DNA of 64,000 nucleotides from Rubripirellula tenax (lineage in GTDB: Bacteria; Planctomycetota; Planctomycetia; Pirellulales; Pirellulaceae): contig NZ_SJPW01000005.1 of NCBI RefSeq assembly GCF_007860125.1, forward strand, positions 494,065 to 558,064, given 5' to 3'. This document shows, piece after piece, positions 48,316 to 58,119 of this stretch. The first letter of the stretch is position 1; each line of letters starts with the position of its first letter. Below the pieces are notes generated by a model. The model saw nothing but the letters and a program-made list of their open reading frames with translations. It had not been told where the DNA came from and ran no database searches. A program made the position numbers and the translations under genes.

Positions 48316-49581
48316 TTACGTTGCAGCGATGTCGACAAATTGAGAGAGGATGATACGGGAATCATCGTCAATCCATACGAAATCGCGGAACTGTTGCATC
48401 CTTGTTTTCAGCTTCGACGCGTCCATTTGCGACAAATCCATCCCTAGTCTCAGCTTCGCAGTTGCGATTGCAAGCAGGTAAATCAGGGCCCAAGTCTCAC
48501 GCGGAAAACAATGATGCTCCGACAGTTGTTCGCTCTTTCGTTTGCCGCTTCGCTTTGCGATCTTGCGAGCTCGATCGAGGGACTCCAGTGACTCACTTTT
48601 CGACAGGATCCAATCGTTGAGAATCATGTTGCCATCGGCCTGAATTGGCTCGCCAAATATGATGCGAACCTCTGTCGAAAGCATGCCATTCCAAGCTTCC
48701 TGGAGGTCGGCGACCGTTTTGAATAGATGGTCCGCGGGAATTCCAGCGAGCTCAAATGACGCTGATGCGCACGATGCCTCGACCATTCCGATGGATTCCT
48801 CAAACTCGATTCGCAGTCCGCCCTTCGCCGCCAATCCAAATAGCATTTCGCGTGCTTCATTCTCTACGTCGGCGAGGCTCTTTTGGCTTGTGCCCGAAGG
48901 TAGGTACTGCTGTATCGCAGTTACAAAGTGTCGTTGGATCATTCGCTTCACGGTGACCCATGCGTTTCCAACTGCTTTCGGACTATCAATCTGAAGCTTG
49001 CTGGCAAGTTCCGAGTACGAGGGTGGGGCGACTCCTTGCATACCCGGCCGAAGTATTAGTTCAACGAATACGTTCCATTTGTCGGTGTGTCCGTTGGCAA
49101 GGCACTCAGTGCGTACTTGCTTGAGTACTTGGTCGAGTAAGTGATTCGACCAAACCGCGTCAAATTCGATTTGGTCCGACTCTGCGTCTTCCGGTTCCCA
49201 GCCTTCCAGTTGTTCAAACGCAACATTGGCCCGCTCCTGTTTTGCTGCTGCCGAACGGTAACGATTGATAAAGTGGAAGCTAAGCGATTTCGAAAGATAA
49301 CGCCGAAACGACGAATCCTCCTTCGACTCACGCACCAACAAATACTTGGAAATCAGATTTTGTTCAGGTGCAGGTTGAATCACCTTGGTGAGCCAAAAGT
49401 CCTGGACGATCTCGCGCGCGTCATCCTCTGATTGTTTTTTGGTTAGGATCAGGAATCGAGCGAGCGGTTCTGTATACGCCTCGCAGAATCGCTCTAGGTA
49501 TTCCTTGCGGGTGCCGTCATCCTGGCCAGCGACGCCAAAAAGCACGGACATCATGGTTGATTCTGTATTGCTCAGAAACAT
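48316..49581 (-). CDS. ECF-sigma-like regulator with long C-terminal extension
   Basis: The 421-residue product (an alternative start is the ATG at 49554) begins with ~190 residues like an ECF sigma factor. The region-2-like part is EDDAREIVQDFWLTKVI and FRRYLSKSLSFHFINRYRS. A region-4-like helix-turn-helix is PSYSELASKLQIDSPKAVGN followed by WVTVKRMIQRH. Ordinary ECF factors end near 190 residues; here ~220 more follow, with no recognised domain. Planctomycetes are known for ECF groups encoded beside Ser/Thr kinases, and a kinase gene stands 2.3 kb away, divergent from this operon. The gene lies 18 bp after the Calx-beta/FG-GAP gene on the same strand, so the two are likely cotranscribed. 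Confidence 0.65.
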   Translation of the reverse strand: MFLSNTESTMMSVLFGVAGQDDGTRKEYLERFCEAYTEPLARFLILTKKQSEDDAREIVQDFWLTKVIQPAPEQNLISKYLLVRESKEDSSFRRYLSKSLSFHFINRYRSAAAKQERANVAFEQLEGWEPEDAESDQIEFDAVWSNHLLDQVLKQVRTECLANGHTDKWNVFVELILRPGMQGVAPPSYSELASKLQIDSPKAVGNAWVTVKRMIQRHFVTAIQQYLPSGTSQKSLADVENEAREMLFGLAAKGGLRIEFEESIGMVEASCASASFELAGIPADHLFKTVADLQEAWNGMLSTEVRIIFGEPIQADGNMILNDWILSKSESLESLDRARKIAKRSGKRKSEQLSEHHCFPRETWALIYLLAIATAKLRLGMDLSQMDASKLKTRMQQFRDFVWIDDDSRIILSQFVDIAAT

Positions 49582-49599
49582 GGACCTACCCCATCAAAC

Positions 49600-51594
49600 T
49601 TAAAGCGAAAGAAATTCATCGGATTCCCAACCGTAACGGATTCGGCGTTCTTCGTCATGATCCTGCCCATCCGTCAGATCGAACAGCAGATCGACGACTT
49701 CAGCTTTCAGAACCCTTGCTACGCCAAAGTCGTCGTCACCGTCACCGTCCCAATCGCCGACCAACGCACGGTCTGTCGACAAACCGAATATCGAACTCTG
49801 TTCCGCGGACTCGCCGTCACCGGCGATGTCCATGTACCATCGCAGAAATCCGTTTTCGTTTCTCGCGACGCCGAAGTCGGTTCGTCCATTGCCGTCGAAG
49901 TCGCCTGGTACGATCTGATCGCCAATGTTTCCGAACCGCTTGACATCTTCGGCAGCGAACCCAGCACGATCATAGTCGACATACCAGTCCAGGCCGCCCG
50001 TCCAATGATTCTCGCGAACCACCGCGACATCCGTTTCTCCGTCCCCATTGAAGTCGCCTGCGACCGCTTTGTCGCCTAGCAGCCCAAAATGTCGCGTCGC
50101 GTCGAGAGTTCCGTTGGCCGAGTAGTCAAAGTACCAGTCGAGCATGCCGCTTGCATGGTTGTTGCGGACCACAGCAAGGTCAGTGGATCCGTCACCGTTG
50201 AAGTCGCCGGTCAGCGGCGTATCCCCTGCCAATCCAAAGGATACAGTTCGCTCGGCGGAGCCCCCGTCACCTCCGTCGATAAACCACGTGCCGTTTCGGA
50301 ATACGGCTGCATGGGCATCCACCAGCGGTGAATCATCGTTGAGAAGCGTAACACCCATATGCGGATTGGGAACGTGAACCCAGTCAGGTGCCGTCAGGCT
50401 GACGTGAAAGTACTCGTCCGATTCCACGAGGTTGTCACCGACGATGGGAATATCGAGTGTTACCTCGGTTTGACCAGCGGGAATGATCACTCGACCTGCC
50501 TTCAATTGAAAGTCTTCGCCTTCGACCGCTGCCCCCCAAGCACCTCCGGTTTTCGGGGCATATTGGATTTCAACGCCGTAGTTGGTTGGGTTGGAGAGCC
50601 GGAACGTAGCGCGGGCAGTACGAGCACCTCCATTTCCCTCGGCCTCGCGAACGTGTTCGAACGTTAGTTGGGTTGGAATCGGTGGCGGCGCATCGTCATC
50701 GTCAACGATCGTCACGTTCGTATAATTTCGAGCCGCTACTCTGGCATTTTGGATCGGTGTCACGAGAACTTGAAAAGTCTCTCGACTCGAGTCGTTGTAA
50801 TTCGTGTCGCCATAAACTTTGACCTCGACACGTTGAGTATGCGTTTCGCCAGGTTGCCAGACGAGCAATTTATCGACCGCCTCGTAATCCACGCCAGCGG
50901 TGGGATTCCGTGCCAAGCTTCGCGTTTGAACTCGAACGACAGTTCGTTCGCTGGACGGTGACGTGGGTTTGTAGTCAAAGCTAAGTGTTTGATACCCAAC
51001 GTCACCTTCGTTGACGATGACGTTATTGGTTAAAGAATCCACGGTAGTAAACGGCTTTGCGTCGTCGTTAATTATCGAGACTCGATTGCTGCCCCACGGC
51101 GAGCTAAAAGTGGATTCGTTTAGACGAGCCCTTACGGTTAGGTACTCGTGCCCTTCGTACTTTCCGTCGCCAAAGACTTTAATGGGAACGTCGATGTGGC
51201 TGCGACCGGCTGGAATGGTGAATTCACGCGAATAGCCTTCAAAGTCGTTGTCTGAACGCTTGGCTGTTCCATCAGAAACCGTGACCAGCACTCGGACCGG
51301 TTGGCTGAGGGATCCGCTGCGACTGACCGTGACGCTCGTCGTGGCTGTTTGACCCAACGCCCCCTCAGTCACTGTACCTGGTCCGACGGTGATTGAGATG
51401 GGCCGGCCAATATACGCCGACGAGGCGGAGGCCGTTTTGGCAATTGCATTCGAGGCGGAGCCTGCCACCACGGAAGACTCGACCGACGCGTGACTCGTCA
51501 TCGCATCGTCGATCGCGGCAGCCATCATTTGTCGCTTCTCCAAGGATTCAATCGCCGAGAATCGTGGTCGCCTTCGTTTTGGGTATCGTGTCAT
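49600..51594 (-). CDS. Calx-beta/FG-GAP repeat surface protein
   Basis: The 664-residue protein lacks a classical leader. It begins with a basic stretch and the motif ESLEKRQMMAA, like the planctomycete N-terminal LExR-x-(L/M)-x-A export/anchor motif. Three Calx-beta-type domains follow at about 60-175, 185-300 and 310-425, each ending with a D-D/D-D-x acidic loop. Next come four FG-GAP/VCBS-type repeats (~455-640) with calcium-loop-like sequences such as GDFNGDGSTDLAVVR, GDFNGDGETDVAVVR, GDFDGNGRTDFGVAR and GDWDGDGDDDFGVAR. It should be exported, calcium-binding and adhesin-like. It is the first gene of an operon with the sigma-like gene and is divergent from the kinase at 51904. Confidence 0.82.
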   Translation of the reverse strand: MTRYPKRRRPRFSAIESLEKRQMMAAAIDDAMTSHASVESSVVAGSASNAIAKTASASSAYIGRPISITVGPGTVTEGALGQTATTSVTVSRSGSLSQPVRVLVTVSDGTAKRSDNDFEGYSREFTIPAGRSHIDVPIKVFGDGKYEGHEYLTVRARLNESTFSSPWGSNRVSIINDDAKPFTTVDSLTNNVIVNEGDVGYQTLSFDYKPTSPSSERTVVRVQTRSLARNPTAGVDYEAVDKLLVWQPGETHTQRVEVKVYGDTNYNDSSRETFQVLVTPIQNARVAARNYTNVTIVDDDDAPPPIPTQLTFEHVREAEGNGGARTARATFRLSNPTNYGVEIQYAPKTGGAWGAAVEGEDFQLKAGRVIIPAGQTEVTLDIPIVGDNLVESDEYFHVSLTAPDWVHVPNPHMGVTLLNDDSPLVDAHAAVFRNGTWFIDGGDGGSAERTVSFGLAGDTPLTGDFNGDGSTDLAVVRNNHASGMLDWYFDYSANGTLDATRHFGLLGDKAVAGDFNGDGETDVAVVRENHWTGGLDWYVDYDRAGFAAEDVKRFGNIGDQIVPGDFDGNGRTDFGVARNENGFLRWYMDIAGDGESAEQSSIFGLSTDRALVGDWDGDGDDDFGVARVLKAEVVDLLFDLTDGQDHDEERRIRYGWESDEFLSL

Positions 51595-51903
51595 CAGGTT
51601 CTTCTTTTAGTTGGTAGGGAACGACTTTACCCTGAGGACACTCCGAGCTCTCGATCGCTGCGCGACTTCGCGAAAATAATCTTCTAGCTCTCGACAGATT
51701 CGCCTGCTGGGAAGCGAGACGACCAATACGCTAGAGCTTGTCAGGCAAAGCGGGCCCGGAAAATCCACGGCCTCCTGCCACCGCTCTGCGGCGCATGCCC
51801 ATTTTCGGTACAATTTCAGTAGGTAGTCTGGGCTATTTGCTCTCAAAAACCACCATCAGCTTGATCGAATAGTCACACACTGATCCGCCATGAAAGCACT
51901 GGA
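51595..51903. other. Divergent intergenic region between surface-protein operon and kinase
   Basis: These 309 bases should carry the promoters of both the Calx-beta/FG-GAP operon and the kinase gene. A GG-preceded TACAAT at 51809-51814 is a possible -10 for the kinase, 90 bp before its ATG, without a clear -35. A 79-codon reverse frame at 51607-51846 has no recognisable features and I do not call it a gene. Confidence 0.4.
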
Positions 51904-54483
51904 ATGAAGGAGTTGCCGGAAAACGAACTTCACTTTGTCGCGAAAGAAGATGACTCAGAGTCCAGCCGGAAGACATCCGCATTCATCGCGAACGATTTTT
52001 TCAGTGAAGAAGACAATCTTGGAGGTCGAGCGGGAACCGATGAATCTCCTCCGGCGGCTCCCGAAATTGCCGGGCAAGTGATTGGTGGCTACCGAATCGT
52101 CCGCGAAATCGGCCGAGGCGGCATGGGAGTGGTTTATCTAGCAAACCACATCGGGCTTGATCGTGATGTCGCACTGAAGGTGATTTCCCGCGGGCAGTTC
52201 GCAAATGACCTGGACCGAAAGCGTTTTGCGGCAGAGGGAAGAGCCGTCGCTCGGCTCGACCATCCACTAATCGCCTCGGTGTATGAGGTTGGCGAGGACA
52301 ATGGGCACCAGTTCATGGCGATGCAATTCATTGCGGGCCATTCGCTCAACGAGTGCGTCGCGACTCGTTCATTTTCTCCAACTGAAGCCGCTCGGATCGC
52401 CCGCGACATCGCGACGGCCATGGCTTACGCTCATGGCAAAGGAGTCATCCATCGCGACCTGAAGCCGTCAAATGTCATGCTCGACGACAATGGCAGTGTC
52501 CACGTCCTCGATTTCGGCTTGGCCAAAGCGATCGGACATGATGAAACGATGACACGATCCGGCCAAATCATGGGCACGCCAGCATTCATGTCACCTGAGC
52601 AAGCTGGAGGTATGTCAAAGGCCGTTGGCCCTGAAGCGGATATTTACGCCATTGGTGCAACGCTTTACCAGTTACTGACGGGCCAACCACCGTTTCGGGG
52701 CGATAGCGTTTTGAAAACATTGGAGATGGTTCGACTGCAACCGGCCCCATCGCTACGTTCATCGAATCGAAATATTCCTACCGACCTCAGTATTGTCTGT
52801 GGCGTTTGCCTGCAAAAATCTCCAGATGATAGGTACCGATCAGCGGGTGATTTGGCAGAAGACCTGGATCGCTTTTTGAATCATAGGCCAATCCTGGCGA
52901 AGCCAACCCCTCTTCGAATCCGGTTGATGCGATGGTGCCAGCGGAACCCGCTACCGACAATATTTATGGCATCTGTGACTGGCTTGCTGGCGTTGGTTTC
53001 GAACCTGTATTTCGAGGCGACGGCAAACGCGGAACGAGCACGACTGAGCCACCGCAAGCAGGTGCAAACGATCAACGAACTGTTTGTGGAAATCGGTTCG
53101 TCTGATCTTCGCAACGTCCCTAATTCTCACACTGTGCGACGCGAACTGCTCCAAAAAGCAAACGCTTTTTATACAGAGGCAAGTAACCGCGATGAAGTCT
53201 ACGGAGATCTGGATGAACTAATGATCCAGGCTAAGACTCAAATGGCTAGCCTACTCGGTGAACTTGCGAAATCGGAAACCGAACGAGATGCTGCAATTCG
53301 TGATCTTGAAGCATCAGCGACGCGTCTTCGGGACATTGTCACAAACCCGAAATCTGTTTCGACAAGCTCTGTGCATGAGACCATTGAAACGTATGCGATT
53401 ACGCCAGAAGCTAAAAAGGCTTGGGCGAATATGAGCGGAACGATCAACGACGATCTGTTAATTGAGACAGCTCGCCTATCTTCTTTGACAGACAATCTCA
53501 CGATTCAAATAGGTCTTTGGCGAAGCAATCCATCAAAACAGGTTGAACTCGCTAGACAAGCTGTAAAAATTCGTGAGCAGCTTGTAAAAAGAGTGCCGGG
53601 CAGTGAGTGGTTCTTGAGACGCCACGCAGGGGCGCTCCACAACTTGGCAACTGCAACCAGAGCGTTAGCCATGCGTGGCAATTCACTTGAACTGCTCATT
53701 GAATCGCTTGAGACAATAAAGAAATCGCAAGCAATTCGAGAGACGTTGATGGAAATCGACGATAAAGAGAAGCTGAGACTTGAACTGGCAAAAGGTTACT
53801 ATGAAACAGCGGCCATCGAATCAGAGATTGCTCTGCATGACCCAGGCGAATCCGTCGACATAGCGGGTGCGATCAAATCGTATCAACATGCGGCGGAAAT
53901 CTTCAAATCGCTTTCAAAGTCTCAAAACCTGTCGCTCGAAGCCGACTTCCAGGCCGCCATCACACTTCGTGAAATGACCCTATGTCGCCAAAACGCATCT
54001 CTCGAAGCTGCGTTACCCTTGGGTACAGTTGAGCGAGCGTCATGCCGCTTTGACATTATTGGGGCTTGCGAGATTCTAAACCGACTTCGAGCACAGAATC
54101 CTGCGATAACGCGGTACGCGCATGAATATTTCTACTCACGGGCAATTTACTTCTCGCTTGTCGAGAAGGACTTCATGCAGACGAAGACGGGAGAAGGTGT
54201 TGAGCCACGTTGGTCGCTCGAGAGCCAGAAGATCGACGCTGAATTGCGACAGTCGTTCGCACTCTACCGAGACAGCTCGCCAAATGAGACCGATTGGCTC
54301 TTGCAATTCGCACGCGAGGCAATTTTGTACGCCTACAAAGCGAATGACTTCGCGCGAGCAATCGAATGGAGCCGACGCCACAAGATTGAAATGGACCGTT
54401 ATGGACAGCAGATCAGTGACGAGGCCAGAGAAGACTTCGAAATGCTTCACGATGCTTTGGAGCAACAATTGGGCGGCGTTTAA
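51904..54483 (+). CDS. Membrane Ser/Thr kinase with long helical extracytoplasmic domain
   Basis: The 859-residue protein begins with ~60 acidic residues and then a Hanks kinase domain (~62-330): REIGRGGMGVVYLA, VALKVISRGQ, VIHRDLKPSNVML (complete HRD and K/N), VLDFGLAKA, GTPAFMSPEQ and ADIYAIGATLYQLLTG. All catalytic residues are present. One transmembrane helix follows (~350-370, TIFMASVTGLLALVSNLYF). The remaining ~490 residues are rich in helical, TPR-like sequence (ALHNLATATRALAMRGNS), probably periplasmic. Its neighbours are a sigma-like regulator and outer-envelope proteins, which suggests a signalling role over this cluster. The 3' end overlaps the convergent barrel gene at a TTAA. 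Confidence 0.9.
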   Translation: MKELPENELHFVAKEDDSESSRKTSAFIANDFFSEEDNLGGRAGTDESPPAAPEIAGQVIGGYRIVREIGRGGMGVVYLANHIGLDRDVALKVISRGQFANDLDRKRFAAEGRAVARLDHPLIASVYEVGEDNGHQFMAMQFIAGHSLNECVATRSFSPTEAARIARDIATAMAYAHGKGVIHRDLKPSNVMLDDNGSVHVLDFGLAKAIGHDETMTRSGQIMGTPAFMSPEQAGGMSKAVGPEADIYAIGATLYQLLTGQPPFRGDSVLKTLEMVRLQPAPSLRSSNRNIPTDLSIVCGVCLQKSPDDRYRSAGDLAEDLDRFLNHRPILAKPTPLRIRLMRWCQRNPLPTIFMASVTGLLALVSNLYFEATANAERARLSHRKQVQTINELFVEIGSSDLRNVPNSHTVRRELLQKANAFYTEASNRDEVYGDLDELMIQAKTQMASLLGELAKSETERDAAIRDLEASATRLRDIVTNPKSVSTSSVHETIETYAITPEAKKAWANMSGTINDDLLIETARLSSLTDNLTIQIGLWRSNPSKQVELARQAVKIREQLVKRVPGSEWFLRRHAGALHNLATATRALAMRGNSLELLIESLETIKKSQAIRETLMEIDDKEKLRLELAKGYYETAAIESEIALHDPGESVDIAGAIKSYQHAAEIFKSLSKSQNLSLEADFQAAITLREMTLCRQNASLEAALPLGTVERASCRFDIIGACEILNRLRAQNPAITRYAHEYFYSRAIYFSLVEKDFMQTKTGEGVEPRWSLESQKIDAELRQSFALYRDSSPNETDWLLQFAREAILYAYKANDFARAIEWSRRHKIEMDRYGQQISDEAREDFEMLHDALEQQLGGV

Positions 54484-55772
54484 AAAACTCGATTGAACTG
54501 GACGCTTAATTCGCTATCAAACACACGATCATCGCCTCCGCGAAGTGGTTGGACATAGCCGAAACGCAACGATGAGAGTCCGAAAGCAAGATGTGAACCA
54601 ACGGTAAAATTCAGATGGTCGCTACGGTTCGAAAGATTTGAAACGCTTACGTTCTGAATAAAAAACGAATCTGCAACCGAGTCAGAATCTTGAAGAGTGG
54701 TCGTGTAGTGGAGTTCACTTACAATCGCCACACCGTCCAAAAGTGTGCTGCCCGGTGTCGTCCAAACCCAACGACCTGCACCAGCAGAAAGTATCAGCAG
54801 GGTTTGGTCATTAATCTTGCCGTCGGCTGAACGAGCAACTTGATCTCGTCGAAAAGTGTTTCCATTGAGGGCGACATCAAGCGAGCTGAAAACATTTACA
54901 AACCATTGGTCAAACCGTTCTTCATACGCCAGGAATGGCTGCACAAAAAATGCGTCGTTGCTGACTCGATACTGAAGACCGTTTCCTTGAAACGCAAAGT
55001 CGCTTCCGGTAGGGATATCGAGACCAATACCGCCACTCAGGGCAAAATCTTCGTTGCTCAAAAACAGAAACTTCAGCTTCCCATTAAGGTTTCCGATCCG
55101 GCCTCCTTCCGAACCAAAGTTGGGAGTGTCGAGTGCAAGCTGATTGGCAAACGGCATACGGATATCAATGGATGCCAAACCGTCGGCGAACGTTTTCTCA
55201 AAACTAAGGGTGTACTGATGCAAATCAATCGTCTTGGTATCCGGCAAAACGCGAAATCGACTGGCATCCGCAGTCAATGCGTCGAAGTAGACCTGATAGG
55301 TGAAGATGATTCGATCCTGTGGCAACGCTCGATTGTTCGCCGCCACCTTCAGTCGCCTTGCACCCGCCCCCAGCGACAAATCGGATGTTGCAATCAGGCC
55401 ATCGTTTACCACGACAGTCAGCGGTGCAGACGGGCTGTCCGAAAACATCTGGGGCTGGAGGCGACGTCGAGCATTGATGCTCGAAAAACGGGAGATCAAG
55501 TCTTGAGTCGGAGAGAATCGTGAGCTTGTGAGCGACCTACTTCGGGACGAGCTACCGAGCTGTCGTAATGCCCCATCACTCAGGAAGTTTGGCGTTGGGA
55601 TCTCCAAAACATCACCTCCTTGATTCAACGATTCAAACGGAGGCAGCGGATCGCCAAACGCGGGGATTTGCCCATCCACAGAGAGCGTACTGTCATTGAA
55701 AAGCTCAGTTTGCGCAGACAATCTGTCGCTCAAAGTGAAGACAGCAAAAAGCAAACAAATCCGCAAAAACAT
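54480..55772 (-). CDS. Outer-membrane beta-barrel candidate
   Basis: The ATG at 55772 gives a signal peptide (FLRICLLFAVFTLSDRLSAQ) and 430 residues. The first ~110 mature residues are Ser/Pro-rich. The rest shows repeated amphipathic strands (LHQYTLSFEKTF, LASIDIRMPF, FALSGGIGLDIPTG, HLNFTVGSHLAFGLSSLRFGY) and ends in SVQFNRVF with a terminal Phe, the usual outer-membrane assembly signal. I know no named family. The stop codon overlaps the kinase stop on the other strand; the next gene on the same strand, a Sel1-type lipoprotein, lies ~300 bp upstream. Joint expression is possible. Confidence 0.65.
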   Translation of the reverse strand: MFLRICLLFAVFTLSDRLSAQTELFNDSTLSVDGQIPAFGDPLPPFESLNQGGDVLEIPTPNFLSDGALRQLGSSSRSRSLTSSRFSPTQDLISRFSSINARRRLQPQMFSDSPSAPLTVVVNDGLIATSDLSLGAGARRLKVAANNRALPQDRIIFTYQVYFDALTADASRFRVLPDTKTIDLHQYTLSFEKTFADGLASIDIRMPFANQLALDTPNFGSEGGRIGNLNGKLKFLFLSNEDFALSGGIGLDIPTGSDFAFQGNGLQYRVSNDAFFVQPFLAYEERFDQWFVNVFSSLDVALNGNTFRRDQVARSADGKINDQTLLILSAGAGRWVWTTPGSTLLDGVAIVSELHYTTTLQDSDSVADSFFIQNVSVSNLSNRSDHLNFTVGSHLAFGLSSLRFGYVQPLRGGDDRVFDSELSVQFNRVF

Positions 55773-56078
55773 CGTGTTTTGCAATCTCCAACGGAACACA
55801 TGACCCACGCAAACGCTGCAACAGAGCCGCTTAGCCTAACCTCAACCGAGGGTGATAAACCGTGAACCGAGCCTGAAGCAAGATCAAGTTCAGAAAACGC
55901 GTCTTTTTCGTTGCTAAGCCCCAGTCCACTTCTGCCAAAGTTGGTCGCGTAACGTCCCCCACAGGCAGTTCAATCCGGGCAATGCGATCAAGCGGAGAGA
56001 CTCTCGATCGCCGCTTTGCGCGATGACTGAAACTGAACATCAACCAAATTTGTTGAACGGAAGCCAGAAACCTACTTG
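55773..56078. other. Intergenic region, nothing recognised
   Basis: These 306 bases between the barrel gene and the Sel1-type gene show no credible coding frame, no long inverted repeat and no clear promoter hexamers. The sequence probably includes the leader of the barrel gene. Confidence 0.4.
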
Positions 56079-57041
56079 TCAATCTGAATCCCCGAGCAAT
56101 TCGTCTAAGATGCCCATTGTTGCAACGATCAGTGTAATCTTTCGATCACGATCTGGTTTGCTTCGCATCAGATCAGCGAACAGCGCGTCGTATTCTCTTT
56201 CCTGACGCGACAGAATTGAGTTCTCGTAAGGTCGATAAATGCCGTTGTCACTCTGGTAAAACTCCGTTTCGGGATCAATCGACTTGCGAAGCTGCTCAAA
56301 CGTTGCTTGGTGTTGCTGTATTTTTTTAATTGGATAGTCCCTGAGCTCGATTGCATCCTGAACCAATGCAGTCCTGGTTTGTGCGAGATCAAATCCCAGC
56401 TTATGTGCTTTCTCAAGCAGTTCCCGGGCCTTGATTGCATCCATCTCGGTGCCAACTCCCAATGCGTAGCACAAACCAAGCGACACTTGTGCCTGCGCAA
56501 GTCCTTGTCCTGCTGAAGCATCGAAAAGCCGAAAGGCGACCGCATCATTCGCAGGAACGTAAATTCCTTGGCGATAAAACTTTGCAAGCAGGTATTGTGC
56601 CTGCGATAAGTTTTGGTCGGCAGCAGCCTGACAATAGAGTAGTGATTTTTGTCCATCTGTGTTGGTTCCCTGCCCGTGATGGAACATCATCGCGACGGCA
56701 AACTGCGATTCGGCATGTCCTTTCTCGGCAGCGAATAGGAAATGGTGAAATGCTTCATCAAAATTTGAGACACTCAGGCTCTGCTTGCCCCGCAGATATG
56801 CTGATTGAACATCGACTTCGGGCGCAGACCAGTCGGACACAATCAGTTCATGAGATCCGCTGTCATGTGGCTCGGATTCTCTCATCATTGCGTCGCTTTT
56901 CGCAGCAAGATGCTCACCCAGACGCTCGCCCTTTGGATCGCTTATTACTAACTGGTGAGCTTGGCTATCAACCATCGGCCGAGGGCAACCTGCGACCAGC
57001 AATAGTCCGACCGCAAATATTTGGAAATAATTTGTGCGCAT
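56079..57041 (-). CDS. Sel1-repeat lipoprotein
   Basis: The 320-residue protein starts with a lipoprotein signal (FAVGLLLVAGC, lipobox Cys19). After ~60 hydrophilic residues come Sel1-type helical repeats at ~80-215: AFHHFLFAAEKGHAESQFAV with MMFHHGQGTN, then SLLYCQAAADQNLSQAQYLL, FRLFDASAGQGLAQAQVSLG and ARELLEKAHKLGFDLAQTRT. The tail is hydrophilic. Sel1 repeats form scaffolds for protein partners, often in envelope signalling. It is likely anchored to a membrane leaflet. It shares its strand with the barrel gene downstream and the unknown exported gene upstream (36 bp away), suggesting an operon. Confidence 0.8.
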   Translation of the reverse strand: MRTNYFQIFAVGLLLVAGCPRPMVDSQAHQLVISDPKGERLGEHLAAKSDAMMRESEPHDSGSHELIVSDWSAPEVDVQSAYLRGKQSLSVSNFDEAFHHFLFAAEKGHAESQFAVAMMFHHGQGTNTDGQKSLLYCQAAADQNLSQAQYLLAKFYRQGIYVPANDAVAFRLFDASAGQGLAQAQVSLGLCYALGVGTEMDAIKARELLEKAHKLGFDLAQTRTALVQDAIELRDYPIKKIQQHQATFEQLRKSIDPETEFYQSDNGIYRPYENSILSRQEREYDALFADLMRSKPDRDRKITLIVATMGILDELLGDSD

Positions 57042-57077
57042 TGAGAGCTATTCGATGACTAAGAGTTTGTGCTTGAA

Positions 57078-58022
57078 CTAGCGACTCTTCAATTGCTCTT
57101 CTAGGTGTATGCAAAAATGCAGGGCGTTAAAGGACATTTCAAGGATCTCATCCATTACTTCCAAGTGGCATCCGTCTTGCTTCGCTTCAGCGACCCGTTT
57201 CTTTAACAGTTCGAATTCGACAAAGTGTTTCTGTTTTGCCAGTTTGATGACTCGCCTTGCGGTTTGTGGAACACGGCACAACGCAATTGCAAGCTGGCCC
57301 CGCAGATTCTTGCTGCCAATGAGTCCAGGATGCTCCCATTTTTCTGCCGCGTACAACAAGGAAAAGTGATTCTTTGGGAAAAGACGCAAGCCGAGCTCGA
57401 TAGCCAAAAAGCCATCAAATGATTTCGCTTGGATGCATAGCAATCCAAACAGAAGAAGGCTGTCTGGATCCTGGTTGTCAATTCGCAGGCAGTGTTGAAC
57501 GGAAACGAGAACTAGAGCGTAAATGCTGGTCGTGCGATCGGAGTCTGCACGGACCTCCTCCTCGGGCCTTCCAGGCTTTCCTTCGACAATAAACACGTCG
57601 TTGTAGGACAAGTACTGTTGAGCGACAGAAAGGTACGCGGTTCCGGCCATCGCGACGACATAACACGTCGTAAAATCTTTCTCATTACCATCAAGGGCCG
57701 AGCGAATATTTTTCTCAAATTCCTTCCCCTCCTTAAGCAATTGTTGCGTTTGCCTTTGGTTTGAGAACCCGCCGTTCTTCTTGAAACGCATTTTGCATTG
57801 TTCAAAACGAATCAGAGATTCCAACGTGTTGGTCACCGAGGCGGAATCGAGCATCTCTAGCGTACGCGACGCAGTTTCGAAGTCACAACTACCGATACTG
57901 TCGAACACCTTGTGGACCACTCGCATGTCATGATCGCGTTCTCTCGGATCTTCTGCATAAGCAGGATGTAGCATTAGTTCGAGAAGAAAGAACAGGATTG
58001 AAAGAAAAGTTGTTCTAGTCAT
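57078..58022 (-). CDS. Exported protein of unknown function
   Basis: The ATG at 58022 (MTRTTFLSILFFLLEL) begins a signal peptide ending near AYA-ED and gives 314 residues; the ATG at 58034 is the alternative. I recognise no family. The mature part is mostly helical. It has TPR-like character (FETASRTLEMLDSASVTNTL, AMAGTAYLSVAQQYL) and six to eight Cys residues spread over its length. It sits 36 bp upstream of the Sel1-type gene on the same strand, so both helical-repeat proteins may be made together. Reading is less GC-rich than in the core genes. Confidence 0.6.
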   Translation of the reverse strand: MTRTTFLSILFFLLELMLHPAYAEDPRERDHDMRVVHKVFDSIGSCDFETASRTLEMLDSASVTNTLESLIRFEQCKMRFKKNGGFSNQRQTQQLLKEGKEFEKNIRSALDGNEKDFTTCYVVAMAGTAYLSVAQQYLSYNDVFIVEGKPGRPEEEVRADSDRTTSIYALVLVSVQHCLRIDNQDPDSLLLFGLLCIQAKSFDGFLAIELGLRLFPKNHFSLLYAAEKWEHPGLIGSKNLRGQLAIALCRVPQTARRVIKLAKQKHFVEFELLKKRVAEAKQDGCHLEVMDEILEMSFNALHFCIHLEEQLKSR

Positions 58023-58119
58023 TTGAGTTCGCAATATTGAATTGAGTTCGGAAATTTAATACGTCAAGTCGAATCGAATGGTCTTGGTTTCGAGCGGTGT
58101 ACGCTTGTTAAAAATAGAA

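Noticed and set aside
47141-48343. 400-codon open frame on the plus strand
   Set aside because: It is antisense to the ISAs1-type transposase, whose protein is unmistakable; the plus-strand translation has no family features.
51607-51846. 79-codon minus-strand frame upstream of the Calx-beta/FG-GAP gene
   Set aside because: It has no leader, no family resemblance and no clear ribosome binding site; it lies in what should be a promoter region.
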